64,000 nt of DNA. Origin: Corynebacterium sp. GTDB lineage: Bacteria > Actinomycetota > Actinomycetes > Mycobacteriales > Mycobacteriaceae. Positions 9,040-18,011 of this stretch are shown one piece after another. The notes beneath the pieces were generated by a model. It did not search any database. It had not been told where the DNA came from and saw only the letters and a list, made by a program, of their open reading frames with translations. Location of the stretch: contig JAUMTW010000003.1 of NCBI GenBank assembly GCA_030531005.1, forward strand, positions 124,001 to 188,000. The letters are read 5' to 3'. Within the stretch, counting starts at the first letter, position 1; each line of letters begins with the position of its first letter. A program made the translations under genes and the position numbers.

Positions 9040-10079
9040 GTCTGTATCTTCTTGCAAGCTAGCGGTTTTCCCATCGACACCGAATTTCCCCAGTTCAGAA
9101 AGGTGGTGGTGGTCCTATGCTACAAAGCGCTATTTCGCAAACGGTATCGTAGAAGTAACCATGACCACCGAATTGCATTGTCCGGACAAGGTGGATGACA
9201 TTTGCTGAGCTATGCAGTTCTACCTAAAGCGAACATTCCCCCGTGGCTTTTGCATATTCGAGCCTGTGGCGAACCTCTTTGTGAAACTGCATTTTCGGCA
9301 ATCTACGTTAGCGGGTTTCTCGGCGCTAGCGGATATGTCTGCCAACGACTTCGGATCGTAATCGAGTTCACACACTAGCTTTATCTGGTGCTGATTTATT
9401 AGCTCGTTTTCGAGGCTAGGGGAGGCCAACGTATTTCCGTCCCCATTTTGGTCTGCAGAGTTAATTCTTCGTTGTACTGAGCACTTTCCCGGCGGCTGCA
9501 CAAGGGCGCTGTTGATGGCTTTAGAGCTGCGCGACGCGATTCGAGATGAACCGCCTGTTGCCCTGTGAAAATGCTACATTTGCCTGCATTTCGGACAAAC
9601 GCGTTTGTGACTGGTGAGAATATTGGGGTGCGAGAATGCAGAAAGCTCGTCTATGTGACATAGCTTACATCAAAAATTTTGGGAGACAGCAAAAGCTCGG
9701 CCTTTTCTTAGGTTTTCAAATTTCATGTGGTAATTGTTAGGTTCGGTGCAGGTCAAAACGTGTTTCGAAAAAGTCTGCATTCCTAGGGCGCTATAAGGCT
9801 CTGGGCGGGCCCTCTTAGGTAATCTCGGAAGATTACGGATATTACGGAAAAATAACGTTTTGATCACGAAGATGGTTGGACACCGGCCTTACCGTCTTCT
9901 AATGTGTATCGAGTAATCATTCAAGCCGGTTGGCTATTGACGAAAACTCGTAGACGTTCAATGCTCATTGTTCGCTCTATGGATCTGGGAAACGGTGATG
10001 TGGCTCCATTATGGCTGCAAAGCTCCCAGCCCGGTTGGCGCAAACTACCGGGGCCGTCTACAAGAATTTGGAGATATCT
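9040..10079. other. Long intergenic region upstream of the first NlpC/P60 gene
   Basis: About 1,040 bases. I find no supportable gene: the minus-strand frame at 9220-9501 has no domain and no ribosome site. The region carries a GTGACA-N3-CTTACATC element at 9655-9671, a perfect inverted repeat GTAATCT/AGATTAC at 9819-9836, and two adjacent 9-bp repeats ATTACGGAW at 9832-9849. These look like operator elements for the downstream hydrolase gene. Confidence 0.45.
9655..9671 (+). promoter_or_regulatory. Candidate MtrA or GlxR operator upstream of first NlpC/P60 gene
   Basis: GTGACATAGCTTACATC. Read as direct repeats with a 9-bp period it resembles MtrA-type sites; read as TGTGA-N6-TTACA it is one base from the GlxR consensus. 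A related 17-mer occurs at 11203-11219 before the second NlpC/P60 gene. MtrAB control of nlpC is established in C. glutamicum; which protein binds here is not determinable from sequence. Confidence 0.35.
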
Positions 10080-10856
10080 GTGGCAAAGCACTCGATTCGC
10101 AAGACCCCTGCACGTAAGGTTGCTATCGCATCCGCTGTTACCGTTGGTGCGGTTGCAGTAATCAACCCAATGGCCGCAAACGCTGCCGAGGTGACCGTGC
10201 CAGGTACCGATATTGCTGTCGACATTGCGGGCATTGAAAACATTCCAGGTGTAGCTGAGATCCCAGGCATCGAGCAGTGGGTTCCCTCTCTAGCTGATCA
10301 GGCTGGCTCGGTTGACTATCAAGCCATCCTTGGCGCTGATGCTTACAACGCCCTTGTTGAGCAGGCGAGTCAGCAGCTGCAGTCTCTACTGACAGCTAAC
10401 GGTGTAAACTCTGAAGATGCTACCAAGGTAGCCGGCCTGGATTCCGCATTGGGCGGATTCAATATTCCTGATCCTGCAGCTGCTGTTTCTGACGTAGCAA
10501 GTGCTGCGAATACCGTTGGTCAGCAGATCGTTGCTGCCGCCCGTTCAAAGATTGGTTCCCCGTATGCTTACGGTTCTGCCGGTCCTAACGCTTTCGACTG
10601 CTCCGGTTTGACCAGCTGGGCTTACGCACAAGTTGGTAAGTCCATTCCACGTACCTCACAGGCCCAGTCTTCCGGTGGCATTCAAGTCTCTCGTGACCAA
10701 CTGCAGCCCGGTGATATCATCGCTTATTACAGCGGAGCCTCCCACGTAGCTATTTACACTGGCAACGGCACTGTGATCCACGCTGTAAACTCCGGCACTC
10801 CTGTTAAGGAAGACTCCATCGATTACATGCCATATTATAACGCTGTGCGATTCTAG
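10080..10856 (+). CDS. Secreted NlpC/P60 peptidoglycan hydrolase (first of a tandem pair)
   Basis: Predicted D,L-endopeptidase cutting peptidoglycan stem peptides during growth and cell separation. From the GTG at 10080 (GGAG six bases upstream) it is 258 aa; a longer frame from 10011 lacks a ribosome site. A signal peptide rich in Ala/Val ends around NPMAANAAEV. The C-terminal NlpC/P60 domain (about 150-258) shows AFDCSGLTSWAY with the catalytic Cys, GDIIAYYSGASHVAIY with the catalytic His, and a final VIHAVN motif. It corresponds in position and sequence to Cg2402 (NlpC) of C. glutamicum. A hairpin terminator separates it from its neighbour. Confidence 0.9.
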   Translation: MAKHSIRKTPARKVAIASAVTVGAVAVINPMAANAAEVTVPGTDIAVDIAGIENIPGVAEIPGIEQWVPSLADQAGSVDYQAILGADAYNALVEQASQQLQSLLTANGVNSEDATKVAGLDSALGGFNIPDPAAAVSDVASAANTVGQQIVAAARSKIGSPYAYGSAGPNAFDCSGLTSWAYAQVGKSIPRTSQAQSSGGIQVSRDQLQPGDIIAYYSGASHVAIYTGNGTVIHAVNSGTPVKEDSIDYMPYYNAVRF

Positions 10857-10900
10857 CCGGTTGTTTTGGCACGGTATAGCCGTGTAGTCACCTTGGTTTC

Positions 10901-10940
10901 GCCCCTCGTATTCTTTGGTTCAAGCTGAAGTGCGAGGGGC
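10901..10940 (+). terminator. Terminator after first NlpC/P60 gene
   Basis: GCCCCTCG at 10901-10908 pairs with CGAGGGGC at 10933-10940, followed by TTTGCCTATTT. Confidence 0.65.
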
Positions 10941-11202
10941 TTTGCCTATTTCGGTTCCTCTCCCCGTAATGCCTTGTGCCTGCAATACTTAGTGTCTGCC
11001 ATGTCTTGAGGCAGTCTCCGTAGGAATGGCAACCTTGTTGGGGTAGCACCTTTGTTGGAGCAACATTTTTGCATGAATAATTGGCACTTGGTTGAGGAGT
11101 GCTCGAAGTTCTGTGCGTTCGGGTGTTTTGGGGTGCGTTGGTGTGTGGCGCTGGTTGAATGAAAATATGGGTGGCCACCTTCTCAGGTGGGGCTACCGAA
11201 AT

Positions 11203-11219
11203 GTCACACCAATAACATC
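11203..11219 (+). promoter_or_regulatory. Candidate operator upstream of second NlpC/P60 gene
   Basis: GTCACACCAATAACATC, sharing the pattern GTsACA-N4-TwACATC with the site at 9655-9671 upstream of the sister gene. It lies just before the predicted -35 element. A shared regulator is inferred. Confidence 0.35.
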
Positions 11220-11271
11220 AATTTCAATAGCCTCAGAAGCTGGGAATTTTTCGGGAAATATAACAGCTCAG

Positions 11272-11300
11272 TTACATTTTCTGGCTGAGTTGTTTATAGT
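11272..11300 (+). promoter_or_regulatory. Promoter of second NlpC/P60 gene
   Basis: TTACAT (11272-11277), a 17-bp spacer, and TATAGT (11295-11300). An inverted repeat AGTTAC/GTAACT (11270-11275, 11299-11304) brackets it. Confidence 0.55.
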
Positions 11301-11394
11301 AACTTAGAGAATATTGTCGAATCACCTGTTCCCTGGCGGGCGAGGATTTTCAATCCGCTGCTTTGAGGGCACTTTTGAAAGGGGAAGTAGTTTC

Positions 11395-12429
11395 GTGAAA
11401 CGCGTGCGTGGGCTGAATCGAATGACGACACTAGTAAGCGCCTCGGTACTTACGTGTACCCTTATTCCAGCCGTTTTCAACACTGCACAAGCCGACGATG
11501 TTGATGCGCTTATTGCTCAGATGGATGAGCTCTCCCACCAGGCTGGCATCAAAACTGAAGAGGTCAAGGCTGTTGAAGACTCTATTAGTGAGTCCGAATC
11601 CCATATTGCAGAGCTAAGCGCCAAGGTTTCCACTGCAACCTTCGCGGCTGACCAGGCACAGGCTGATACGGAAAATTATCAGCCACAGATCGACAAGGTC
11701 GCTAATGCACGTTACCGCGGTACAGGTTTTGACCCAATGGTCAATGTTATGGCTGCTGGTAACCCACAGGATGCAATTGACCGTGTTGCCTTTATGAGTG
11801 CTATTTCGCGCGATACTACTTCGAATTTGGATAGTCTGCGCGAGGCAGTACGTGATGAAGTCAATGGTCGCAATGCTGCCTCCCAGGCTTTGGTTGAGGC
11901 TGAGCTCGAGCGTACCAACCTCCAAACCCAGCTTGCGGCGCTTGACGAACAGCGTGCCGCATTGGAGGCACAAACGTCTGAATTGCGCGAGCAGATCGAT
12001 AACCTCACCGCTGAGGCCCGCGAAGCCTGGGAAAACAAGAACAACCCTGTTGTGGCAGCAGTCGACTTCATCAGTAATAGTTCCCTTGGTGCTGCTGCCG
12101 CGAACGCTGCCTTGACTAAGCAAGGTGCGCCGTATTCTTGGGGCGCTGCTGGCCCGGATGCCTTCGATTGTTCTGGCCTGGTTTACTGGGCATTCCAGCA
12201 GCAGGGTATTTCTCTGCCACGTACCTCTCAGGCCATGATGGCCGGTGGTCAGGCAGTTAGCATGAGTGACCTGCAGCCAGGTGACGTTATTGGTTACTAC
12301 GATGGCGCATCCCACGTTGGCTTGTACATTGGCAATGGTCAACTGGTGCACGCTTCTGACTACGGTATCCCGGTTCAGGTTGTGGCGTACGATTCTATGC
12401 CGATCTATGGGGCTCGCCGCTACGCATAA
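11395..12429 (+). CDS. Secreted coiled-coil NlpC/P60 endopeptidase (second of a tandem pair)
   Basis: Predicted peptidoglycan endopeptidase of the RipA/RipC layout: signal peptide, coiled coil, then NlpC/P60 domain. From the GTG at 11395 (AAAGGGGAAG upstream) it is 344 aa; the frame is open to 11314 but without ribosome site. The signal peptide ends near NTAQADD. Residues about 35-215 form long heptad-rich helices that in this family act as an autoinhibitory or FtsEX-docking segment. The catalytic domain has AFDCSGLVYWAF (Cys) and GDVIGYYDGASHVGLY (His). It resembles Cg2401 of C. glutamicum. Its own promoter and strong terminator make it a separate transcription unit. Confidence 0.9.
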   Translation: MKRVRGLNRMTTLVSASVLTCTLIPAVFNTAQADDVDALIAQMDELSHQAGIKTEEVKAVEDSISESESHIAELSAKVSTATFAADQAQADTENYQPQIDKVANARYRGTGFDPMVNVMAAGNPQDAIDRVAFMSAISRDTTSNLDSLREAVRDEVNGRNAASQALVEAELERTNLQTQLAALDEQRAALEAQTSELREQIDNLTAEAREAWENKNNPVVAAVDFISNSSLGAAAANAALTKQGAPYSWGAAGPDAFDCSGLVYWAFQQQGISLPRTSQAMMAGGQAVSMSDLQPGDVIGYYDGASHVGLYIGNGQLVHASDYGIPVQVVAYDSMPIYGARRYA

Positions 12430-12461
12430 GCTGTCGTTAGCTTCGATCCTCTCTTTGGTGC

Positions 12462-12507
12462 AAATCCTTATCCCCAAGCCCCATAATGCTGGCCGGGATA
12501 AGGATTT
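12462..12507 (+). terminator. Terminator after second NlpC/P60 gene
   Basis: A 13-bp stem, AAATCCTTATCCC (12462-12474) with GGGATAAGGATTT (12495-12507), followed by TGTTTTG. Confidence 0.85.
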
Positions 12508-12576
12508 TGTTTTGCCGTAGCCCGGGGTGTCTTGAAGGTTGCCAGTAGGCAATGCAGCTCCAAACAACTACGCTAA

Positions 12577-13728
12577 GTGACTATGGCACAGGTGTTATTA
12601 GTAACCAATGATTTCCCGCCCACCTTAGGCGGTATCCAGTCCTATCTGCGCGATTTCGTTGATACCGTGGACCCCCAAGAAATTATTGTCTTCGCCTCCA
12701 CCCAAGATGCCCAAGCCGCAGCCGAATTTGATGCTCAAGCGCCCTACACAGTTATTCGCGCAAATACTAAGGTCATGCTGCCAACCCCGGATATCTCCAA
12801 GCAGATGCAAGCTATTATCCGTAAGTACGGCATTAATACCGTCTGGTTCGGCGCAGCCGCTCCTTTAGGATTGCTTGGCAAGGCTGCTAAGCGCGCAGGC
12901 GCAACACGGGTAGTTGCCTCTACTCACGGCCACGAGATCGGCTGGTCTCTATTTTTCCCTGGCCGTAAGGTGTTGCAAGCCATTGGCACGTACGCAGATG
13001 TGATTACCTATATTTCTGAATACACCCGGCCTATAATGCAAGCACACTTCGGAGATACCTGCGCCTATATTCATATGCCATCTGGGGTGGATGCCAACCG
13101 CTTCGTGGTGCGTAGCAGCGAACAACGCACCAAGTTACGCGCGGAGCTCGGCTACCCTAATGCGCAAACCATCGTGTGTATTTCCCGCCTAGTCGCTCGC
13201 AAAGGCCAAGACCGCCTTATCGAGGTGATGCCAGAAGTCTTGCGTGCATATCCGCAAGCCCAGCTGGTAATAGTTGGTGGGGGACCATATGAAAGACGCC
13301 TACATTCTATGGTTGCGAAACGCCCCGAGATCCAGCATCGTGTGCACTTTACTGGAAGGGTGAGTGAAGAAAAGATGGCAGCACTGCTGGAATCGGCCAC
13401 AATTTTCGCCATGCCCTGCCGTACCCGGGGCAACGGCCTGGATGTCGAAGGTCTAGGGATCGTGTACTTAGAGGCCCAGGCTTGTGGCATTCCTGTGATT
13501 GCAGGTGACTCCGGCGGGGCGCCGGAGACTGTTACTGGTGATACTGGAATTGTCGTTGGTGGTAATGATCGTGCAGCGCTCACTCAAGCATTAGTACGAC
13601 TTCTTGGCGATGCCAGCTTGCGTGAGCGTATGGGTACTGCAGGGCGTGAGCATGTGCAAGCCAATTGGAATTGGCAGATTATGGGCGCCCGGCTACATAC
13701 CGCACTTGGGCTTGCTGCAGGCCAGTAG
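12577..13728 (+). CDS. pimB: GT4 mannosyltransferase PimB'
   Basis: Transfers mannose from GDP-mannose to Ac1PIM1 (and related glycolipid acceptors) at the cytoplasmic face, an early step of PIM and lipomannan synthesis. The protein is 383 aa from GTG 12577 or 381 aa from ATG 12583. GT-B fold motifs are visible: GGIQSYL near the N terminus, GHEIGW, SRLVARKGQD in the donor-binding half, and EGLGIVYLEAQACGIPVIAGDSGGAPE with the E-x7-E pair. Family (GT4) is certain. The PimB' name rests on similarity to the corynebacterial enzyme and on the neighbours glk, plsC and a GT87 enzyme, matching the Rv2188c region. Confidence 0.85.
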   Translation: MTMAQVLLVTNDFPPTLGGIQSYLRDFVDTVDPQEIIVFASTQDAQAAAEFDAQAPYTVIRANTKVMLPTPDISKQMQAIIRKYGINTVWFGAAAPLGLLGKAAKRAGATRVVASTHGHEIGWSLFFPGRKVLQAIGTYADVITYISEYTRPIMQAHFGDTCAYIHMPSGVDANRFVVRSSEQRTKLRAELGYPNAQTIVCISRLVARKGQDRLIEVMPEVLRAYPQAQLVIVGGGPYERRLHSMVAKRPEIQHRVHFTGRVSEEKMAALLESATIFAMPCRTRGNGLDVEGLGIVYLEAQACGIPVIAGDSGGAPETVTGDTGIVVGGNDRAALTQALVRLLGDASLRERMGTAGREHVQANWNWQIMGARLHTALGLAAGQ

Positions 13729-13806
13729 CAGCTGCGAATAGGTATGCCGGGGGATTCCCGGCTAGAATGAACGGGTTAGCAACCAAATCTTTAGGAAGGC
13801 GAGAGT

Positions 13807-14781
13807 ATGCCGCAGTATCAGTTCGTGAATACGGCTGACACGCTAACCTTGGGCTTCGATATCGGAGGCACCAACATGCGTGTCGCTGCGATCAACTCCC
13901 AAGGAGAGATCTGCGACTCTGCATCCGTTGCTACCCCAGAAAGCTCCGCGGACTTAGATGCTGGCATTATCGCCTTAGTCGAGCAATTCCGCACCAAGTA
14001 TGACATTGGGGCAGTGGGTCTGGCAGTCGCTGGCTTCTTGGACCCGCATTGCGAAATCGTGCGCTTTGCGCCACACCTGCCATGGCGTGATCGACCCGTA
14101 CGTGACATGCTTTCGCGAGCGCTGTCCTTGCCAGTCAAGCTTGAGCATGATGCGAACGCTGCTGCCTGGGGAGAGTATCGTTTTGGTGCAGCTCAGCAGC
14201 GCGATAATTGGGTACTTTTCGCTTTGGGTACTGGTATTGGCGCCACCTTGATGGTCAACGGTGAAATTTATCGCGGAGCTTATGGTACCGCCCCAGAATT
14301 CGGCCATCTCACCGTAGTTCCACAGGGCAGGCCTTGCCCTTGTGGTAAGCGTGGTTGTCTGGAGCGCTACTGTTCTGGCACAGCCTTGGAATCTTCGGCT
14401 GCTGAGTTTTTAGAACTCAACCCCACCCACCGTACTGTCATGCGTGAACTTGCTGCCCAAGGAACATTAAACGGTAAAGCGGTCGCCCGGCTTGCGAGTC
14501 AAGGCGATAGTGGTGCGCGGGCCGTGTTCGCTGAATTTTCTCGGTGGTTAGGTCAGGCATTGTCCCTAGTAGCCGATACTTTGGACCCTGAACTCGTCGT
14601 GATCGGCGGTGGAGTATCGCAGGCGCATGAGCTCTACTTGCAATCGGCAGTGGGTCATATGAAACAACAAATCGTTGGCGCGGCATACCGTCCCCATCCG
14701 CAGATCACGACTGCCCAGTTAGGTGCTGATGCCGGCATGATCGGGGTTGCTGATCTTGCGCGCCGGCTCATACGCTCATAG
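13807..14781 (+). CDS. glk: Glucokinase, ROK family
   Basis: Phosphorylates cytoplasmic glucose to glucose 6-phosphate. The 324-aa protein has the ATP phosphate-binding motif FDIGGTNMRVAA near residue 20, the EHDANAAAWGE glucose-binding segment, the ALGTGIG motif and the ROK zinc signature CPCGKRGCLERYCSG. It closely resembles the C. glutamicum Glk next to pimB'. A ribosome site AGGAAGGCGAG precedes the ATG. A polyphosphate-using enzyme cannot be fully excluded, but the sequence follows the ATP-dependent Glk type. Confidence 0.93.
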   Translation: MPQYQFVNTADTLTLGFDIGGTNMRVAAINSQGEICDSASVATPESSADLDAGIIALVEQFRTKYDIGAVGLAVAGFLDPHCEIVRFAPHLPWRDRPVRDMLSRALSLPVKLEHDANAAAWGEYRFGAAQQRDNWVLFALGTGIGATLMVNGEIYRGAYGTAPEFGHLTVVPQGRPCPCGKRGCLERYCSGTALESSAAEFLELNPTHRTVMRELAAQGTLNGKAVARLASQGDSGARAVFAEFSRWLGQALSLVADTLDPELVVIGGGVSQAHELYLQSAVGHMKQQIVGAAYRPHPQITTAQLGADAGMIGVADLARRLIRS

Positions 14782-14923
14782 CGAGTTAGAGCGCACGCCT
14801 GGCAGCAGCCAGGGCAGTACCATGGCCGCTGCAGCTTGCCTACAGCCGGAGCTACATAGTTACTCTCTTATACATACTTATGCATGATCACTTACATAAT
14901 CACTGCCAAATTTGTGCCCGGTG

Positions 14924-14951
14924 ATGACAAAAAGCGACTAGACTTTATAAC
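14924..14951 (+). promoter_or_regulatory. Promoter of plsC
   Basis: ATGACA (14924-14929), 16-bp spacer, TATAAC (14946-14951), 24 nt before the plsC start. A small hairpin CCTGGC/GCCAGG at 14798-14813 after glk may end the preceding transcript. Confidence 0.45.
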
Positions 14952-14975
14952 AGTTGTACGAGCAAGGGAGGCTGT

Positions 14976-15713
14976 ATGCGCAATCGTTGGTATTGGTTAT
15001 TTAAGAATGTCCTGTTCGGCCCCTTCCTCAGGGTGTATAACCGTCCAGAAATCGAACATCTTGAGCGAATTCCAAAGGAGGGGGCTGCTTTCCTTGCCTC
15101 GAGTCACCAGGCAGTGATGGACTCCTTCTATCTGCCACTGCTGTGCCCTCGGCAAATCACCTTCCCGGCAAAGAGCGAATACTTCACGTCTGATGGAGTC
15201 GTGGGAAAAGCCCAAAAGTGGTTCTTTACTGCGGTTGGCCAAGTACCCATCGAGCGTGATGCCGATGATGCCTACGAGCAATTACTCGCAAATGCTCAAG
15301 AAGTTTTTGACCGTGGGGATCTTTTCTGCATTTATCCCGAGGGTACCCGCTCACCTGATGGACGCGTGTATAAAGGACGTGCTGGTATGGCGCGCTTGGC
15401 CCTGGCAACCGGGGAAGACATCATTCCGATTGCAATGATTGGATCACGTGATGCCAACCCCATTGGCTCTTGGATTCCACGACCAAGAAAGGTCAAGATC
15501 CGTGTTGGTGAGCCCATTGCGCCGAAGGCTTATGTGGCATCCTTGAACTTGGATCCAGATAGCTATGAGGCCATTCGCGCGCTCACCGATCATGTGATGC
15601 ACACGCTGGCAGAACTTGTCGGCCAGCCGTATGTGGATATTTACGCCACCGAGGTGAAAGCCTCCTTGGAAGCTGGGAACGGCTATCCTCCTGGAACCGA
15701 GCCGCGCGGCTAA
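14976..15713 (+). CDS. plsC: 1-acyl-sn-glycerol-3-phosphate acyltransferase (PlsC family)
   Basis: Adds the second acyl chain to lysophosphatidic acid in phospholipid synthesis, at the inner membrane face. The 245-aa protein has the catalytic HX4D motif HQAVMD (H44, D49) and the phosphate-binding EGTR motif in IYPEGTRSPDGR (E122-R125). AGGGAGG precedes the ATG. Its place next to pimB' and a mannosyltransferase corresponds to Rv2182c. A lysophospholipid or PIM-related acyl acceptor is also possible; the family is certain. Confidence 0.9.
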   Translation: MRNRWYWLFKNVLFGPFLRVYNRPEIEHLERIPKEGAAFLASSHQAVMDSFYLPLLCPRQITFPAKSEYFTSDGVVGKAQKWFFTAVGQVPIERDADDAYEQLLANAQEVFDRGDLFCIYPEGTRSPDGRVYKGRAGMARLALATGEDIIPIAMIGSRDANPIGSWIPRPRKVKIRVGEPIAPKAYVASLNLDPDSYEAIRALTDHVMHTLAELVGQPYVDIYATEVKASLEAGNGYPPGTEPRG

Positions 15714-15736
15714 AGTCGAATACCTTCGAAAAACAC

Positions 15737-15777
15737 AATCTCCGTAGAATACATTGAAAACGTATTCTACGGAGATT
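15737..15777. terminator. Bidirectional terminator between plsC and the GT87 gene
   Basis: A perfect 16-bp inverted repeat: 15737-15752 pairs with 15762-15777 around a 9-nt loop. On the minus strand the stem is followed by GTGTTTTTCG, so it best serves the converging GT87 gene. Confidence 0.85.
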
Positions 15778-15843
15778 CCCTGTATCTGGAACAGTTGTGA
15801 AGCGCTCTCTGTTCGAGCAGCAGCGCTGCCGCTTAATGCCGAA

Positions 15844-17208
15844 CTAGGTCTCCTCTGGTTCCTGTCGTTGAGTAGCAGATACAGACTGTGGTTGCGGGTG
15901 CAGTCCAATTCGCCAAAGGAGCACAGCGCTGATCACTAAGGCCGCAAAGTTGCCACATACATAACTTGCCCCGAGGATTTGTTGACTTACTGACCACAAC
16001 AGCTCTTGGTTTCCGGAATGGGGGAACTTCCAATGCAGACATGCGATAAAGAAGAAAGCTCCAAAGCTGGTGGCCACCCATAATAAAGTGCTGCGTAGCT
16101 GTGGGAAGAAGCTTGCAGCATAGCTGCCTAGGACCAAGATCATTGGTACGGCCCAAACCCAATGGTGGCTCCAAGAAACCGGGGAACATAACAAAGCGAT
16201 AAGTGCATTGATGACCATGGCAGCAGCATAGGCTTGGCGTTGTATAAAGCCATACATCACGTAAGCAACCAACGCGATAACGATGAATACCGTGATCAGC
16301 CAGATGGTCGCAGCAGTATCTTCGGAGAAGATGCGAACATACACCCCACGGAAGGACTGATTCGCGGCATAGGCCAAGCCGCCAATACGGCTCGGATCAT
16401 GCAAGGTGTGCAACCAGTACTCCCGGGAGCTCTCCGCTGCGATTAACCAGGCAAAGAGTGACCATCCAATACCAGAGGCAAGGGACCAGCCAGCAGCTTT
16501 CCAGTCCCGGCGCACCAGGAAGTACAGGCCGAACACCGCTGGGGTGAGCTTGAGCGCAGCAGCCAAGCCTATGAGGAAGCCGCGCGGCAACCACGTGCGG
16601 CGGGCGAGCAGGTCGATGGTAACAAGTAAGCACAGCAGGATGTTGATCTGCCCAAAGGAGATGGTTTGAACCACTGGCTCGAAGCTTGTGCCCACCAATG
16701 TCATCAGTAAGGCCAGGCCAACGATGGATTCCCGTGACCACGAAGGGAATACCGTGCGGGCAACGAGAACTAGAATCCACCACAGTGCTGCAATGGATAA
16801 CCATCCTAAAATGCTGCCGCCAAAATTCACTGATACCCAGCTAAAGGGCACGAAAAACGCTGCTGCAAGTGGGGGATAGGTAAAAGGTAGGGTAATGCCG
16901 CCTACCGAATAATCCTGGGTATAGAGGTTTTCCCCGTGGGCAAAGGCAGCGCCACCTTCACGATAGACATCAAAATCGATGAAGTAGCGCCAAAAAGCAT
17001 CAAAGCTCTCTGGCCCCTGGCCGCGTAAGACCGTGGGACTTATAGTCAGCAACAGGGTAACCAGCACAATCAACCCCAAAGTAATACGGCGGGTTCGTTG
17101 CGCGCCGCAGAAACGGGCGAGCTTGCTATCAGCTGGCAGGAGATCGTGACTCACACTCGCATACGAGGACTGCACGGGTGCACTTGGTTGGGACATAGTA
17201 GTGATCAT
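15844..17208 (-). CDS. GT87 polyprenyl-phosphomannose alpha-mannosyltransferase (Rv2181/MptC-like)
   Basis: Membrane glycosyltransferase of the DUF2029/GT87 family, predicted to add alpha-(1->2)-mannose branches to the lipomannan/LAM backbone from polyprenyl-phosphomannose on the outer membrane face. About ten predicted helices are seen, with the first loop bearing the DFDVYREGGAAF segment that holds the catalytic Asp of GT-C enzymes, and a TYPPLAAAF motif. Starts are uncertain: ATG at 17220, 17208 or 17196 have no clear ribosome site; 17208 is used (454 aa). The place between plsC and a Rv2179c-type gene matches Rv2181, the basis for the substrate prediction. Confidence 0.8.
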   Translation of the reverse strand: MITTMSQPSAPVQSSYASVSHDLLPADSKLARFCGAQRTRRITLGLIVLVTLLLTISPTVLRGQGPESFDAFWRYFIDFDVYREGGAAFAHGENLYTQDYSVGGITLPFTYPPLAAAFFVPFSWVSVNFGGSILGWLSIAALWWILVLVARTVFPSWSRESIVGLALLMTLVGTSFEPVVQTISFGQINILLCLLVTIDLLARRTWLPRGFLIGLAAALKLTPAVFGLYFLVRRDWKAAGWSLASGIGWSLFAWLIAAESSREYWLHTLHDPSRIGGLAYAANQSFRGVYVRIFSEDTAATIWLITVFIVIALVAYVMYGFIQRQAYAAAMVINALIALLCSPVSWSHHWVWAVPMILVLGSYAASFFPQLRSTLLWVATSFGAFFFIACLHWKFPHSGNQELLWSVSQQILGASYVCGNFAALVISAVLLWRIGLHPQPQSVSATQRQEPEET

Positions 17209-17469
17209 AGGCGAGTACATGCTGAGACACGAACTAATTACTAGCCTCGCACAATACCAAGACATGGCATGCTACGAGCAGCACCAGACGCAGTCGAGAA
17301 AGCGTGCAGTAAGCCGACGGAACGCCGATTAGCACCCGCTCAAATCAACACGCGTACCGCCACCGGGGTAGGAGCGGGCACATTAGTGGTTATATGTGGG
17401 GCCAAGCGCGTATTCTAGGAAGCATCCATGCGTTGATCCCGAGGACATAGGAAGCCGAGCTTTCGCACT

Positions 17470-18000
17470 GTGCGATATTTTTATGACACCGAATTCATCG
17501 AAGATGGCACCACCATCACCTTGATTTCGATTGGCGTTGTTGCTGCTGATGGCCGCGAATACTACGCCGTTTCCACGGATGCCGACTTAGCATCCGCAGG
17601 TAAATGGGTCCGCGAACACGTTCTGCCCAAACTACCGAATCCTTCTAGCCCACTATGGAAGTCCAATACCCAAATCCGCCAGGACCTTCTTGATTTTTTT
17701 GCCCAAGGCGAAGGCAGAGACGGTACACCAGAGCTGTGGGCCTGGGTCGGCGCCTATGATCACATTGTTCTGGCGCAGTTGTGGGGCGATATGGCAGCAT
17801 TACCAGCACACATTCCGCACTACACCAGAGAACTTCGCCAATATTGGGAGATGGCTGGTCGCCCTACCTTGCCAAAAGCGCCATCGAATAGTCACGATGC
17901 GCTTGCTGATGCTCGGCATAATGCAGTGAAGTTTCAAGCTTGTATGCAAGTTTTACCTTTGGATCACCGCAACGCGGTGCAGTTACCGCCAACTGTCTAA
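17470..18000 (+). CDS. Rv2179c-type 3'-5' exoribonuclease (DEDDh)
   Basis: Predicted RNase T-like exoribonuclease acting on 3' overhangs, as shown for M. tuberculosis Rv2179c. The 176-aa protein begins MRYFYDTEFIEDG with the first acidic pair D6/E8, has a WAWVGAYDHIVL segment with the second Asp, and ends with the SHDALADARHN motif giving the DEDDh His and Asp. It starts at GTG 17470; the closest ribosome-like sequence, AGGAAG, is about 15 nt upstream, so the start is less certain than the family. It directly precedes aroG, as in mycobacteria. Confidence 0.85.
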   Translation: MRYFYDTEFIEDGTTITLISIGVVAADGREYYAVSTDADLASAGKWVREHVLPKLPNPSSPLWKSNTQIRQDLLDFFAQGEGRDGTPELWAWVGAYDHIVLAQLWGDMAALPAHIPHYTRELRQYWEMAGRPTLPKAPSNSHDALADARHNAVKFQACMQVLPLDHRNAVQLPPTV

Positions 18001-18011
18001 CGTACGGCTTT

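Noticed and set aside
9220..9501. 93-codon minus-strand reading frame
   Set aside because: No recognisable family and no Shine-Dalgarno sequence.
9500..10079. c-di-AMP (ydaO) riboswitch before the first NlpC/P60 gene
   Set aside because: Expected from Actinobacteria, but the conserved core sequences (GGGGGAACC and AGCTAACCTCG types) are not present.
11614..12567. 317-codon frame opposite the second NlpC/P60 gene
   Set aside because: A shadow of a clearly real gene on the other strand.
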